Source: Chitinophagaceae bacterium (GTDB taxonomy: Bacteria; Bacteroidota; Bacteroidia; Chitinophagales; Chitinophagaceae). Taken from it: 64,000 bases of DNA. A model generated the notes under the pieces. It did no database searches. It had not been told where the DNA came from and was given only the letters and a program-made list of their open reading frames with translations. Below are positions 44,132-53,030 of the stretch, piece after piece. Made by a program: the position numbers and the translations under genes. The stretch's first letter is position 1; every line of letters begins with the position of its first letter. The stretch covers positions 124,001 through 188,000 of the forward strand of contig CANGIY010000001.1 in assembly GCA_947454235.1 (NCBI GenBank), written 5' to 3'.

Positions 44132-44692
44132 ATGCGTCCGGTTCAATACAATACTAACATAAAACTTGTTGAAGCTCCTCCGGGATATTCGGGAGAAGGC
44201 TTTTATTCTACTTCATTTGATAAAGTAGTAGGTCTTGCGCGTGCCAACAGCCTTTGGCCGTTGCCTTTTGCAACTTCTTGCTGCGGTATCGAGTTCATGG
44301 CTACAATGGGTTCAAACTACGATTTGTCGAGGTTTGGGTCTGAAAGAATGGGCTTTACACCACGCCAATGCGACATGCTGTTGGTTGCAGGTACTATTGC
44401 TAAAAAAATGGCACCAGTATTGCGCCAGGTGTACTTGCAAATGGCAGAACCTCGCTGGGTAATCGCTATTGGTGCTTGTGCGTCAAGCGGTGGTATTTTC
44501 GATTCTTATTCTGTGCTCCAGGGTATTGATCAGGTTATTCCGGTTGACGTTTATGTGCCGGGCTGTCCTCCAAGACCTGAAGGTATTTTGGATGGTATCC
44601 TGAAATTGCAGGAACTGGTTAAGAATGAAAGTTTACGTCGCAGAAACAGCGGTGTGTACAAAGAACTAATGGAAAGCTACGGAATTCAATAG
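44132..44692 (+). CDS. nuoB: NADH-quinone oxidoreductase subunit B
   Basis: A 186-residue peripheral-arm subunit that holds cluster N2, the last iron-sulfur centre before quinone. ATSCCGIEFMAT provides the adjacent cysteines, followed by GACASSGGIFDSY and VPGCPPRPEGILDG, so all four ligand cysteines are visible. The gene is spaced 16 nt from nuoC. Confidence 0.97.
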   Translation: MRPVQYNTNIKLVEAPPGYSGEGFYSTSFDKVVGLARANSLWPLPFATSCCGIEFMATMGSNYDLSRFGSERMGFTPRQCDMLLVAGTIAKKMAPVLRQVYLQMAEPRWVIAIGACASSGGIFDSYSVLQGIDQVIPVDVYVPGCPPRPEGILDGILKLQELVKNESLRRRNSGVYKELMESYGIQ

Positions 44693-44708
44693 TATAAAGA
44701 GGGAATCA

Positions 44709-45212
44709 ATGACCAACGAATCGATACAGCAACAACTCACCGATAAATTTGGAGATGTTCTTTCCGGATGGGATACCCCTTATGGAATGCTTACTTTCTC
44801 TACCCGGGCAGCGAAGAACACCGAGGTGGTAGGGTATTTGAAAAATGAACTTGGGTTCAACTTCATGACCGACCTCACTGCGGTGCATTATCCTGATCGC
44901 AAAGACGAAGAACTTTGTGTAGTGTACATGCTCCACAACCTTATTGATAATATCAGGGTACGAATTAAGGCTTATGTACCTTCAGCGCAGCCTGATATTC
45001 AAACAATGGTTGACTTATTTTCTACAGCCAACTGGTTAGAGCGTGAAGCTTACGACTTCTTTGGCGTGAATTTCGTTGGGCACCCTAATCTTATTCGCAT
45101 TATGAATGTAGATGAAATGGACTATTTCCCGCTGAGGAAGGAATATGAAATGGAAGACCCTACACGCCGCGATAAAGATGATGAGATGTTTGGAAGGGGC
45201 AACTGGCAATAA
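44709..45212 (+). CDS. nuoC: NADH-quinone oxidoreductase subunit C
   Basis: A 167-residue 30-kDa-type subunit. DLTAVHYPDRKDE, the EREAYDFFGVNFVGHPN signature and the C-terminal YFPLRKEYEMEDPTRRD segment are diagnostic. NuoC and NuoD are separate genes here rather than the NuoCD fusion of enteric bacteria. Confidence 0.95.
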   Translation: MTNESIQQQLTDKFGDVLSGWDTPYGMLTFSTRAAKNTEVVGYLKNELGFNFMTDLTAVHYPDRKDEELCVVYMLHNLIDNIRVRIKAYVPSAQPDIQTMVDLFSTANWLEREAYDFFGVNFVGHPNLIRIMNVDEMDYFPLRKEYEMEDPTRRDKDDEMFGRGNWQ

Positions 45213-45237
45213 ATTCTGGTTCTGTAAATAAACGACA

Positions 45238-46491
45238 ATGACCGAAGTACAAAATTCAACACAACACCATATAAAGCTCACTGAAGATTCACTTCAGAAG
45301 CAAACCACTACGCTCAATCTTGGCCCTACGCACCCTGCTACCCACGGGGTTTTCCAGAATATTATGGAAATTGATGGGGAGCGCGTATTGAAAACTGTTC
45401 CTACTGTTGGTTACATACACAGGGCATTTGAAAAAATTGCAGAACGTAGGTCTTACTACCAAATCACTACACTTACCGATAGGCTCAATTATTGTTCTGC
45501 CCCAATCAACAACATGGGGTGGCACATGACTATTGAAAAACTCCTGAACATACAGACTCCCAAAAGGGTTGACTACCTGCGGGTAATCATTATGGAGCTT
45601 TCTCGTATTGCCGACCACTTGGTTTGTAATTCAGTTGTTGCGGTTGATACTGGTGCGTTGACTGGTTTTACGTATGTGTTCCAGTTCAGGGAGCGCATTT
45701 ATGAGATTTTCGAAGAAGTATGTGGTTCTCGCCTTACTACCAATATTGGTCGTGTAGGTGGCTTTGAGCGCAACATGTCGCCTGCATTTTTCAGTAAGAT
45801 TGAATCTTTCATGAGGGATTTTCCTAAGACCATGAAGGAATTCGAAACGCTGCTGAACAGAAATAGGATTTTCATGGAACGTTGTATAGGTGCCGGGCCA
45901 ATCAATGCTGACAGGGCTTTAAACTATGGTTTTACAGGTCCGAACCTGCGTGCAGCCGGTGTTGACTATGACGTACGTGTTCATGCTCCATATTGCTCTT
46001 ACGACGAATTTGACTTTGTAATTCCTACCGGAACTACGGGTGACGTATACGACCGTTACATGGTGCGTAACGATGAGATTTGGCAGAGCTATAAAATCAT
46101 TCAACAGGCGTTGGAAAAAATCACGCGTCTGGAGAAAGATGCACCTGAAATGAAGGATGTGTTTTATGCGCCAGAAGCTGACCACTTCCATTTGCCAGCA
46201 AAGGAAGATGTGTACAGTAAAATGGAAGCATTAATCTATCACTTCAAGATTATTATGGGTGAAATTGCCGTACCTGCAGGTGAAATCTATCATTCGGTAG
46301 AGGGCGGTAATGGCGAACTAGGTTATTACCTTATTAGTGATGGTGGTCGCACGCCTTACAGGCTGCACTTCCGCCGCCCATGTTTCATTTATTATCAGGC
46401 ATACCCTGAAATTGTTGAGAACGGTTTGTTAAGCGATGCTGTTATCACATTGAGTAGCCTGAACGTAATCGCAGGAGAACTGGACGCGTAA
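45238..46491 (+). CDS. nuoD: NADH-quinone oxidoreductase subunit D
   Basis: A 417-residue 49-kDa-type subunit lining the quinone pocket. LGPTHPATHGVF, the quinone-loop His residues (HRAFEKIAE), YCSAPINNMGWHM, GRVGGFERNMSP and the C-terminal SLNVIAGELDA are typical. The start at 45238 gives a slightly extended N-terminus relative to the conserved TLNLGPTHPA block. Confidence 0.96.
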   Translation: MTEVQNSTQHHIKLTEDSLQKQTTTLNLGPTHPATHGVFQNIMEIDGERVLKTVPTVGYIHRAFEKIAERRSYYQITTLTDRLNYCSAPINNMGWHMTIEKLLNIQTPKRVDYLRVIIMELSRIADHLVCNSVVAVDTGALTGFTYVFQFRERIYEIFEEVCGSRLTTNIGRVGGFERNMSPAFFSKIESFMRDFPKTMKEFETLLNRNRIFMERCIGAGPINADRALNYGFTGPNLRAAGVDYDVRVHAPYCSYDEFDFVIPTGTTGDVYDRYMVRNDEIWQSYKIIQQALEKITRLEKDAPEMKDVFYAPEADHFHLPAKEDVYSKMEALIYHFKIIMGEIAVPAGEIYHSVEGGNGELGYYLISDGGRTPYRLHFRRPCFIYYQAYPEIVENGLLSDAVITLSSLNVIAGELDA

Positions 46492-46547
46492 AAAAAGTAA
46501 AATTGATATTACGGGTTTTAAAGACCCTGAGTATAAAATCATTTTCG

Positions 46548-47045
46548 ATGAGCTTACAATTTTCAGATAAAAAACTACAAGAGGTAAAAGCACTTATTGC
46601 AAAGTATCCTGAGGGCAAACAAAAAAGTGCGCTCATTCCTTTGTTGCATATTGCTCAAGAGGAATTTGGCGGATGGCTTGATGTGCCTGCTATGGATTAC
46701 GTTGCGGGTTTGTTGCAGATTTTGCCGATTGAAGTGTATGAGGTGGCATCTTTTTATACCATGTTCAACCTGAAGCCGGTAGGAAAGTATGTTTTGGAAG
46801 TTTGCCGTACAGGACCTTGCATGTTGAATGGCAGTGACGGTATTATTGACCACATCAAGCAAAAATTAGGCATTAAAGAAGGCGAAACAACTCCGGATGG
46901 TTTGTTTACATTGAAACCTGCTGAATGCCTTGGTGCATGCGGTTATGCACCTATGATGCAACTTGGTAAATTTTACAAAGAGCATCTGACAAAAGAAAAA
47001 GTAGATAAACTGCTTGACGAACTCAGAGCTCAGGCTTCAAACTAA
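46548..47045 (+). CDS. nuoE: NADH-quinone oxidoreductase subunit E
   Basis: A 165-residue thioredoxin-like [2Fe-2S] subunit. Cysteines in VCRTGPCML and in ECLGACGYAP fit cluster N1a. I prefer the ATG at 46548 (MSLQFSDKKL) over the TTG at 46503. It is the last nuo gene here: an SRPBCC protein follows after 5 nt and nuoF is not present in the window. Confidence 0.95.
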   Translation: MSLQFSDKKLQEVKALIAKYPEGKQKSALIPLLHIAQEEFGGWLDVPAMDYVAGLLQILPIEVYEVASFYTMFNLKPVGKYVLEVCRTGPCMLNGSDGIIDHIKQKLGIKEGETTPDGLFTLKPAECLGACGYAPMMQLGKFYKEHLTKEKVDKLLDELRAQASN

Positions 47046-47050
47046 CATCT

Positions 47051-47455
47051 ATGGAACTGAATCTGAATTTGGTGTTTCAATTGCCTGTAAAGCCCAAAAG
47101 GGTAATGCAGTTGCTCACTGATACTGTACTGATTAGAAAATGGTCGGGCGGTGAAGCAAAACTGGAATTGGAGCCCAACGGTGCTTTCGAAATGTTTGAT
47201 GGCTGGGTAACCGGTAAAGTGATTAAAGTTTCAGAGAATGAGCTTTCATATACCTGGAAAACAACCGATTGGGACGATAACGCCAAAGATTCGATAGTTA
47301 GTTACAAACTCACACCATTCGATGGAGGTACAAAAGTACAGGTGTCCCACTCGGGGTTCCCGAACGAAGATGAGATGAAGGCGCATGAAGCAGGCTGGTC
47401 TGATTATTTTTTCGACCCACTTGAAGATTATATAATGGTTTTCGACAGGCCATAG
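47051..47455 (+). CDS. SRPBCC/AHSA1 (START-like) domain protein
   Basis: A 134-residue protein of the Aha1-type SRPBCC fold: PVKPKRVMQLLTDTVLIRKWSGG at the front, GGTKVQVSHSGFP near the end and a W/F-rich C-terminal helix. Such small cytosolic proteins bind hydrophobic ligands or chaperones, but this one has no known ligand. It starts 5 nt after nuoE and may ride on the same transcript. Confidence 0.85.
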   Translation: MELNLNLVFQLPVKPKRVMQLLTDTVLIRKWSGGEAKLELEPNGAFEMFDGWVTGKVIKVSENELSYTWKTTDWDDNAKDSIVSYKLTPFDGGTKVQVSHSGFPNEDEMKAHEAGWSDYFFDPLEDYIMVFDRP

Positions 47456-47473
47456 ATACTACAACCAAACAGC

Positions 47474-48031
47474 ATGTTTAAGATTTATACCAAAACCGGC
47501 GACAAAGGAGCAACTAGCCTCATTGGTGGTGTTCGGGTGCCTAAAAACCACATCAGAATCGAAAGTTACGGTACTGTTGACGAGTTAAATTCCTATATAG
47601 GAATGGTGTCTGATATGGTGAATAACAACGAAATCATCGAACAATTACGAGAGATTCAGGATCGTTTGTTCACCGTTGGTTCAGTTTTGGCTACTGCGCC
47701 CGATAAAAATGTGCAAATGAAATTGCCTGACCTGCATGAGCAGGACATTGAGTGGCTTGAAACGAACATTGATAAAATGAATGAAGTATTGCCTGAAATG
47801 AGGTCGTTTATACTTCCTGGTGGTAATCTGGCTTCAAGTACTTGTCATGTCGCTCGGTGCGTATGCCGTAGGGCAGAGCGCCTGGTGGTGGGCATGCAGG
47901 AAATAAACGAGCACGTTGAACCCATTGTAATATCATACCTCAACAGGCTATCAGACTATTTGTTTGTTTTGTGCCGTTATATAGGTCATTTAAATGGTGC
48001 TTCAGAAGTGCCTTGGAAACCTCGGTTATAA
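47474..48031 (+). CDS. Cob(I)yrinic acid a,c-diamide adenosyltransferase, PduO type
   Basis: A 185-residue corrinoid adenosyltransferase that makes adenosylcobalamin from cob(I)alamin and ATP. The N-terminal ATP-binding motif TKTGDKGATSL (6-16), YGTVDELNSYIG and the C-terminal CHVARCVCRRAERL helix are diagnostic of the PduO family. It suggests the cell uses B12-dependent enzymes. It follows the SRPBCC gene by 18 nt. Confidence 0.93.
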   Translation: MFKIYTKTGDKGATSLIGGVRVPKNHIRIESYGTVDELNSYIGMVSDMVNNNEIIEQLREIQDRLFTVGSVLATAPDKNVQMKLPDLHEQDIEWLETNIDKMNEVLPEMRSFILPGGNLASSTCHVARCVCRRAERLVVGMQEINEHVEPIVISYLNRLSDYLFVLCRYIGHLNGASEVPWKPRL

Positions 48032-48061
48032 AGCCAAAATCGCCATCGGGTTATAACTTTA

Positions 48062-49321
48062 GTGATTTTTAGAAGTCTATTTAAGTATCAGAAACAAATT
48101 GGCGAGTTGAGTATCTTTTCAAAACTAATTTTAGTCGCGGTCATTTTTTGCGCTGGTTCCAACACTTATGGTCAGCGAATCAACCCGTTTGAAGACGATA
48201 ATGTCGATTTAGTTGATGTTTTAAGGTTGTTAAAGAAGCCCGCTAGTCTGAAGCCGCGCGACACGGTTCAGTCAATCAATAAATTTCGAGTTTCAGGAGT
48301 CCCTGCTGCGGGGTATACATTACAAACAGGGTTCGCAGGCTTGGTAAGTGCCAACGCGGCGTTCAAGACAGGCAAGGAATCAAAAACATCGACTGCCCTA
48401 TCTAGTTTGACGTACACTGCACGGAATCAGATTTTATTCCCTTTGCAAAGTGCTATTTGGTCGCGCAACAACAAGTATAATCTGGTATTGGACTGGAGGT
48501 ACTTGTACTACCCATCGTACACTTATGGGCTAGGGGGGTATACTTCGCTGGGAGATGGTTATATCGTAAACTATTCTGCTTTAAGGCTGCACCAAACATT
48601 GTTGCGTCAAATTAAGGGTGATTTATATCTTGGTGTAGGTTACAATCTTGACTATTTCTGGGATATTACCGAACAAGCATCAACCCATGTACAGCCCACC
48701 GACTATCAAAACTACGAATATGGTTCAACGGGTACAATTAATACAAAAGAACTTGCATCGGGTATAACTTTCAATTTTTTGTTAGATGAACGTGAGAATG
48801 CTATTAACCCAGATAAAGGAAATTTCGTCAACATCATATATCGCCCCAATTTGGTTGCATTTGGTAACTCAAATACTTGGCGTTCGTTGGTGCTTGATGC
48901 AAGAAAATATATTCCTTATCCTGAAGGTTCGGGTAATGTGCTCGCTTTCTGGACGTACGATTGGCTCACGTTGAATGGCAAGCCGCCGTACCTCATGTTA
49001 CCCAATACAGGTAGCGACCCATATAGCAACACAGGAAGGGGGTATATACAGGGGCGTTTTCGTGGTAAAGATATGTTGTATGGCGAGGTGGAGTACAGGT
49101 TCGGATTGACACCCAGCGGTTTAATAGGAGGTGTCGTGTTTGCCAATGCTCAGTCTTTTACAGAGTATTCTTCGGGCAAATTTGAAACTGTAGCCCCGGG
49201 GTGGGGGCTGGGACTTAGGGTGAAGCTCAATAAAATGTCGAAAACAAATCTGGCAATTGATTACGGCTTTGGGCTTGGTGGGTCACAGGGTTTATTTGTA
49301 AATCTGGGAGAGGTTTTTTAG
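48062..49321 (+). CDS. Omp85/BamA-like outer-membrane barrel protein
   Basis: A 419-residue exported protein (GTG start at 48062; hydrophobic signal region about 20-38 ending NTYGQ). The mature part is a beta barrel with the bacterial surface antigen (Omp85) pattern: LLDERENAINPDKGNFV, the RGYIQGRFRGKDMLYGEVEYRF strand pair and a C-terminal GLGGSQGLFVNLGEVF ending in Phe. No POTRA domains are visible, so it is not BamA itself. It is a short Omp85-family porin of unknown cargo. The start is uncertain because only a GTG begins the long frame. Confidence 0.8.
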   Translation: MIFRSLFKYQKQIGELSIFSKLILVAVIFCAGSNTYGQRINPFEDDNVDLVDVLRLLKKPASLKPRDTVQSINKFRVSGVPAAGYTLQTGFAGLVSANAAFKTGKESKTSTALSSLTYTARNQILFPLQSAIWSRNNKYNLVLDWRYLYYPSYTYGLGGYTSLGDGYIVNYSALRLHQTLLRQIKGDLYLGVGYNLDYFWDITEQASTHVQPTDYQNYEYGSTGTINTKELASGITFNFLLDERENAINPDKGNFVNIIYRPNLVAFGNSNTWRSLVLDARKYIPYPEGSGNVLAFWTYDWLTLNGKPPYLMLPNTGSDPYSNTGRGYIQGRFRGKDMLYGEVEYRFGLTPSGLIGGVVFANAQSFTEYSSGKFETVAPGWGLGLRVKLNKMSKTNLAIDYGFGLGGSQGLFVNLGEVF

Positions 49322-49542
49322 TTATTTTTTGAGTTGCGCGACTGCTTCGATTTGTGGTACGCAAGGTAAGTGAGCGTTGTTTCAGCCAATAAGTACTAAT
49401 AAGACTTTAAAATTGAGCATTTTAGACCCTTTAGGTCGGTTATAGCTGCCAAAAAAATGTCCCAAAAAACAATTTTCTGACTTATTGGCATTACATTTAT
49501 CTTGGTTTTAAAATTGCAGTTTCAACAAAAACAACTTTTGGT

Positions 49543-50238
49543 ATGAATCATAACGAATTTAGAAAATATGCGATTAAGCATAAAGGTATCAGCAGTCTTG
49601 CTTTTGACAATTATACATCATCTTTTACCAAGCTGCCAACTAATTTAACTCCATATATCATTGAAGAGCGCCCAATGAACATTGCCCAAATGGACGTGTT
49701 CTCGCGTTTGATGATGGACAGAATTATCTTCTTGGGTGAAGGCATCAATGACTACGTGGCAAACATCGTTACAGCACAGTTGTTGTTCCTTGAAAGTGCT
49801 GATCGCACACGTGACATTCAAATGTACCTGAACAGCCCTGGAGGTAGTGTATATGCTGGTTTAGGTATCTATGATACTATGCAAATCATTACTCCTGATG
49901 TAAGTACAATTTGTACTGGTATTGCGGCTTCAATGGCTGCAGTATTAATGTGTGCAGGTACAAACGGAAAGCGTACAGCATTGAAACACAGTCGCGTCAT
50001 GATTCACCAACCATTGGGCGGCGCTGAAGGACAAGCAAGTGACATTGAGATTACAGCAAGGGAAATAGGTAAGTTGAAAAAGGAACTTTACGAAATCATT
50101 GCTTACCACAGCGGCCAAACCTTCGAAAAAGTGGAAAGAGACAGTGACCGTGATTACTGGATGACTGCTGACGAAGCGAAAGTATACGGTATGGTCGATG
50201 AAGTTTTGACTAGAAATCCGAAAAAAGAAAATCTATAG
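49543..50238 (+). CDS. clpP: ATP-dependent Clp protease proteolytic subunit
   Basis: A 231-residue serine protease that forms the ClpP tetradecamer with ClpX or ClpC. The triad is complete: Ser130 in GIAASMAAVL, His155 in RVMIHQPLGG and Asp204 in SDRDYWM. GEGINDYVANI and NSPGGSVYAG are further signatures. The N-terminal 40 residues are longer than in E. coli, as commonly seen in Bacteroidota. A bidirectional hairpin ends the gene. Confidence 0.97.
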   Translation: MNHNEFRKYAIKHKGISSLAFDNYTSSFTKLPTNLTPYIIEERPMNIAQMDVFSRLMMDRIIFLGEGINDYVANIVTAQLLFLESADRTRDIQMYLNSPGGSVYAGLGIYDTMQIITPDVSTICTGIAASMAAVLMCAGTNGKRTALKHSRVMIHQPLGGAEGQASDIEITAREIGKLKKELYEIIAYHSGQTFEKVERDSDRDYWMTADEAKVYGMVDEVLTRNPKKENL

Positions 50239-50255
50239 TAGTTTTTAATAAAACG

Positions 50256-50299
50256 AATAAGGGCTGACCATTTGTGAAACCACATAGTCAGCCCTTATT
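50256..50299. terminator. Shared terminator of clpP and the C-type-lectin protein gene
   Basis: 13-bp perfect stem AATAAGGGCTGAC / GTCAGCCCTTATT around an 18-nt loop between converging genes. U-tracts are short on both sides. Confidence 0.6.
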
Positions 50300-50322
50300 A
50301 ATTGGCGAAAGATTGTTCTCGG

Positions 50323-51174
50323 TTACTCTAAAACGCATCGTTGCGTAACAACTGCGCCACTATTGAGTTTAAACGTTATCAAATAAATCCCTTTAGGGAA
50401 TTCGGTTACGTTGATGAAATGGTCTCCAGAAGCGGCTTTTGCAATTAGTTGACCGCTAATTGTAGTCAAAGTGGCTTCTTCAAAATCACCTGATAAATTG
50501 ATTATGCCTTTTGCAGGTACCGGACTAACTCCAACCGGTCTCTCAGTTGCAATATTAGTTACCGACGTGCCAGACCTGTATTCAATGATATAGTACAACG
50601 TATTTGAGGTAGCAATGTCGTTCCACTCTCCAGGTGTGCCAAACGGCCATGAAGAAAGTGCAATGGCTCCACCATCTTGCGCACTGCCGTAATTATCGGG
50701 TTCTTGCGCTATGCCTGAATGTTTGCCACCCCAGTTCCAAAATGCACCCGAAACCGCAGTGCCTCCGCCATTTCCTGCGTCTCCTTCGCCGTTCCAGAAA
50801 TTGATGCCGGCACCGTCATTGTTTCCATCCCATAACCAACGCCCTTCTGTTGCTTTGTCGGTAGCACCTATCCAAATATAGGCGGCACCACCGCCATCGC
50901 CAACAGCAGTGTAAGTAGGCGAGATATGCGCACCATTCACCACCTGATAATAAACACTGTCTTGCTCTTGCTGGCTGTTGATTTCAGCTAAAACGCCTCC
51001 ACGCCTTACGGCACAGGCAGCAGCACTGTCCCACGTTTTCATTTCTTTAATAACTTCATACCTACCTCCGTTGTAAGTAAACGAATAAATATTCGCAGTG
51101 TCAGCACATTGAGCTGAGGCGACTTGACTTGATATTCCTACTAAAGCTGTAAACAGTAATTGTTTGAATTGCAT
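50323..51174 (-). CDS. C-type-lectin-fold secreted protein with T9SS sorting domain
   Basis: A 283-residue exported protein (signal peptide about 1-21, ending VASAQ). The CTL fold is marked by WDSAAACAVRRGG, YIWIGATDKATEGRWLWDG, QEPDNYG (a QPD/EPD-type ligand motif) and GEWNDIA (WND), so Ca-dependent carbohydrate or protein binding is plausible. The last about 75 residues (VSPVPAKGIINLSG, EFPKGIYLITF, QRCVLE) are a T9SS sorting domain. It begins 5 nt after the TPR protein stop in the same direction, so the two share an operon. Confidence 0.85.
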   Translation of the reverse strand: MQFKQLLFTALVGISSQVASAQCADTANIYSFTYNGGRYEVIKEMKTWDSAAACAVRRGGVLAEINSQQEQDSVYYQVVNGAHISPTYTAVGDGGGAAYIWIGATDKATEGRWLWDGNNDGAGINFWNGEGDAGNGGGTAVSGAFWNWGGKHSGIAQEPDNYGSAQDGGAIALSSWPFGTPGEWNDIATSNTLYYIIEYRSGTSVTNIATERPVGVSPVPAKGIINLSGDFEEATLTTISGQLIAKAASGDHFINVTEFPKGIYLITFKLNSGAVVTQRCVLE

Positions 51175-51179
51175 AGAGT

Positions 51180-52460
51180 TTAGTCTTTAAATTGTTTGCG
51201 ATATTTTTTGATGTATCCAACTATTTCTTTATCATTCAGTAATTTTTGATAGGTATACAGGCTGTCATTAAAAAGTTTGAAGAACGGTTTTGCAGCATCT
51301 TCCGATTCATTTTGAATTATATCACCTAATACAAGCAATGATTCATTGACCATAATTGCAAACTGCAGGCATTCATCAAAGTCTTTTGCGTTTATTTTTT
51401 GCAATGAGCCGAAAGGATATTGTTGTAGCATGGTTTTCATGGGTACGTAGCTTTTCGTTGTGTCTTCGAAAAAGTTATAAGTAAGTCCATCGTACACACA
51501 ACCGGCAAAAAGACCATTTTTAGATGAAGTATCGAGACTTGAAAACCGAATTTTTTTCTCACTTAAATTGTTGTCCAATAGTTCTTTGAGGCATAACATG
51601 CCATGCGTATAGTAGTGCTCCAGATGAGGAAGTTTCCAATCGATTTTCTTTGATTTGTCAGCCGACACTTTTTGAACGACCAGTGTAGTGTCAATCTTTT
51701 TCATATCGTCAGAATCATTTGCATATTTTCCTGCACCAAAAAGTGCCGGGTGTTTTTTAGCCAGGGCTTTTGTGTACCACGGCACACCAATAAGTTCCCA
51801 GTTTACAAGTACCACATCGGGGCGCACATTTTGTACCTCCTGTAAATAGACCGAAGCATAAAAAGGCAAATCGCCAGAAACAAAATAAATGCAGTTACCC
51901 GGAAGTCTTGACAATTGATACCTGAAATGCTCTAGGGTGTACGGTGTAAATCCACCACGCTTAACACCTTCGTTGAAAGCCCAAAGTGCTGAATCACGTT
52001 TATTGGTGTACAATTTAGTGCAAGCAATGGTGCCCCAGATTGAGGTAATTTTAGAATAGGGACTTAAGTTAATCATCCTGCCTTCATAATTGGGCTGCAA
52101 TTTTATAGCTTTTTCAAATTCATAGCTGGCCTTATATTCCCACGATAAGTCAGATTTAACCCAAGCATCGGCTGAAGGTGTAAAATAGTAGTCGTAAGCG
52201 GCACCTAGGAAGTAACATATTTCAGCATTTTTTTGATCGAGGCGTGCTGCTGTTTCTAGTTTTGAAATGGCATAACTGTAGTATGATTTTGCTTTTTCAT
52301 TGTAATCAGCACTGCTAGGTAGGTTGCGACCTTCTTTTATTACGTCAATGCTTTCTTCTAATAGTTTTGATGCAGTAGACTGGGCATTACTATAAAATGC
52401 ATTCGCAACGAAAAACAGTAATATTGATATGGAAAAAACAGACCCAAGCCGCCGCTTCAT
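51180..52460 (-). CDS. Secreted TPR protein with a DUF2723-like C-terminal motif
   Basis: A 426-residue protein with a signal peptide (about 1-26, ending YSNAQ), a TPR-like helical region (about 35-180) and a segment IYFVSGDLPFYASVYLQEVQNVRPDVVLVNW (split by eye into short motifs: GDLPFYASVYLQ and RPDVVLVNW). That wording resembles the soluble end of DUF2723 membrane glycosyltransferase-like proteins. The DUF2723 transmembrane part is absent, so the domain seems detached. Function unknown. A -7 box (TAAGTTTG) is at 52483-52490 on the minus strand. The C-type-lectin gene follows. Confidence 0.65.
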   Translation of the reverse strand: MKRRLGSVFSISILLFFVANAFYSNAQSTASKLLEESIDVIKEGRNLPSSADYNEKAKSYYSYAISKLETAARLDQKNAEICYFLGAAYDYYFTPSADAWVKSDLSWEYKASYEFEKAIKLQPNYEGRMINLSPYSKITSIWGTIACTKLYTNKRDSALWAFNEGVKRGGFTPYTLEHFRYQLSRLPGNCIYFVSGDLPFYASVYLQEVQNVRPDVVLVNWELIGVPWYTKALAKKHPALFGAGKYANDSDDMKKIDTTLVVQKVSADKSKKIDWKLPHLEHYYTHGMLCLKELLDNNLSEKKIRFSSLDTSSKNGLFAGCVYDGLTYNFFEDTTKSYVPMKTMLQQYPFGSLQKINAKDFDECLQFAIMVNESLLVLGDIIQNESEDAAKPFFKLFNDSLYTYQKLLNDKEIVGYIKKYRKQFKD

Positions 52461-52482
52461 GGTGTATAGAAATTGGTTATTA

Positions 52483-52490
52483 CAAACTTA
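52483..52490 (-). promoter_or_regulatory. Putative -7 box of the TPR-lectin operon
   Basis: Minus-strand TAAGTTTG, 22 nt before the ATG at 52460; no TTG at standard spacing. Confidence 0.45.
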
Positions 52491-52530
52491 AGCGTTTACC
52501 TGTGATTTTTCTTAAAAAGGATAAATTGGT

Positions 52531-52538
52531 TAAATTTG
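52531..52538 (+). promoter_or_regulatory. Putative -7 box of the 52.5-kb TonB cluster
   Basis: TAAATTTG matches TAnnTTTG exactly, 13 nt before the GTG start at 52552. The -33 region lacks a clear TTG, which may mean dependence on an activator. Confidence 0.5.
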
Positions 52539-52549
52539 CTGTACAGCAA
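52536..52549. promoter_or_regulatory. Perfect 14-bp palindrome over the promoter, operator candidate
   Basis: TTGCTGT-ACAGCAA is a perfect dyad overlapping the end of the -7 box and the predicted transcription start. Its position is right for a repressor of the downstream secreted protein / PepSY / TonB receptor genes. No regulator gene is adjacent. Confidence 0.5.
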
Positions 52550-52551
52550 TT

Positions 52552-52947
52552 GTGAAAAAGGGAATTGCCATATCAATATTATTTTTCTATTTTTTGGGAA
52601 ATGTACTTCTCCCAAACTTTGATTTGGTGCATGTAAGCGAACAGTATTTACATTGTCAGGTTGAAGACACTGATATTACTTTGGCTGATTTTGTTTTCGA
52701 ACACCTGTTGAATATTCCCGATTTACAGGGCGTCAAGGAAGATGCTGAAAATTCGGGGAAAGAAAAGCCACATGTACCGTTTCATGTCACCGCTATCAGC
52801 CAGAATTCAGCATTGGTCTCAGAGCCATTTTTTTTGAGAACGTCAAAGCCTGTTATTCTAGTTCCTAAGTCAACGCAAACAGGCTATTTTAGTCTTATCT
52901 TACCCAATGGTTATTGGTCTAATATTTTTCGACCTCCCATTTGTTAG
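52552..52947 (+). CDS. Small secreted protein, HYC_CC_PP-like
   Basis: A 131-residue exported protein starting at GTG 52552 (signal/anchor about 4-22). It has a YLHCQ motif, and its last residues are IFRPPIC. The spaced His-Cys and Pro-Pro endings are reminiscent of the HYC_CC_PP family of small Bacteroidota proteins, but the central Cys-Cys is missing, so the assignment is tentative. It is the first gene before a PepSY-like protein and a TonB receptor, which suggests a periplasmic accessory role in uptake. Confidence 0.6.
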   Translation: MKKGIAISILFFYFLGNVLLPNFDLVHVSEQYLHCQVEDTDITLADFVFEHLLNIPDLQGVKEDAENSGKEKPHVPFHVTAISQNSALVSEPFFLRTSKPVILVPKSTQTGYFSLILPNGYWSNIFRPPIC

Positions 52948-52978
52948 TGTTTATTAATTAGTTTTATTATTAGACACA

Positions 52979-53006
52979 TGCCACCCTTTAGGTTTTAAGG
53001 GGCAGC
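52979..53006 (+). terminator. Imperfect hairpin after the small secreted protein
   Basis: TGCCxxCCCTT pairs with AAGGGGCA around a T-rich loop with a bulge, followed by gctttt. It could be a partial terminator before the PepSY-like gene. Confidence 0.35.
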
Positions 53007-53030
53007 TTTTAAACAATTTAGTCAAGTAAA

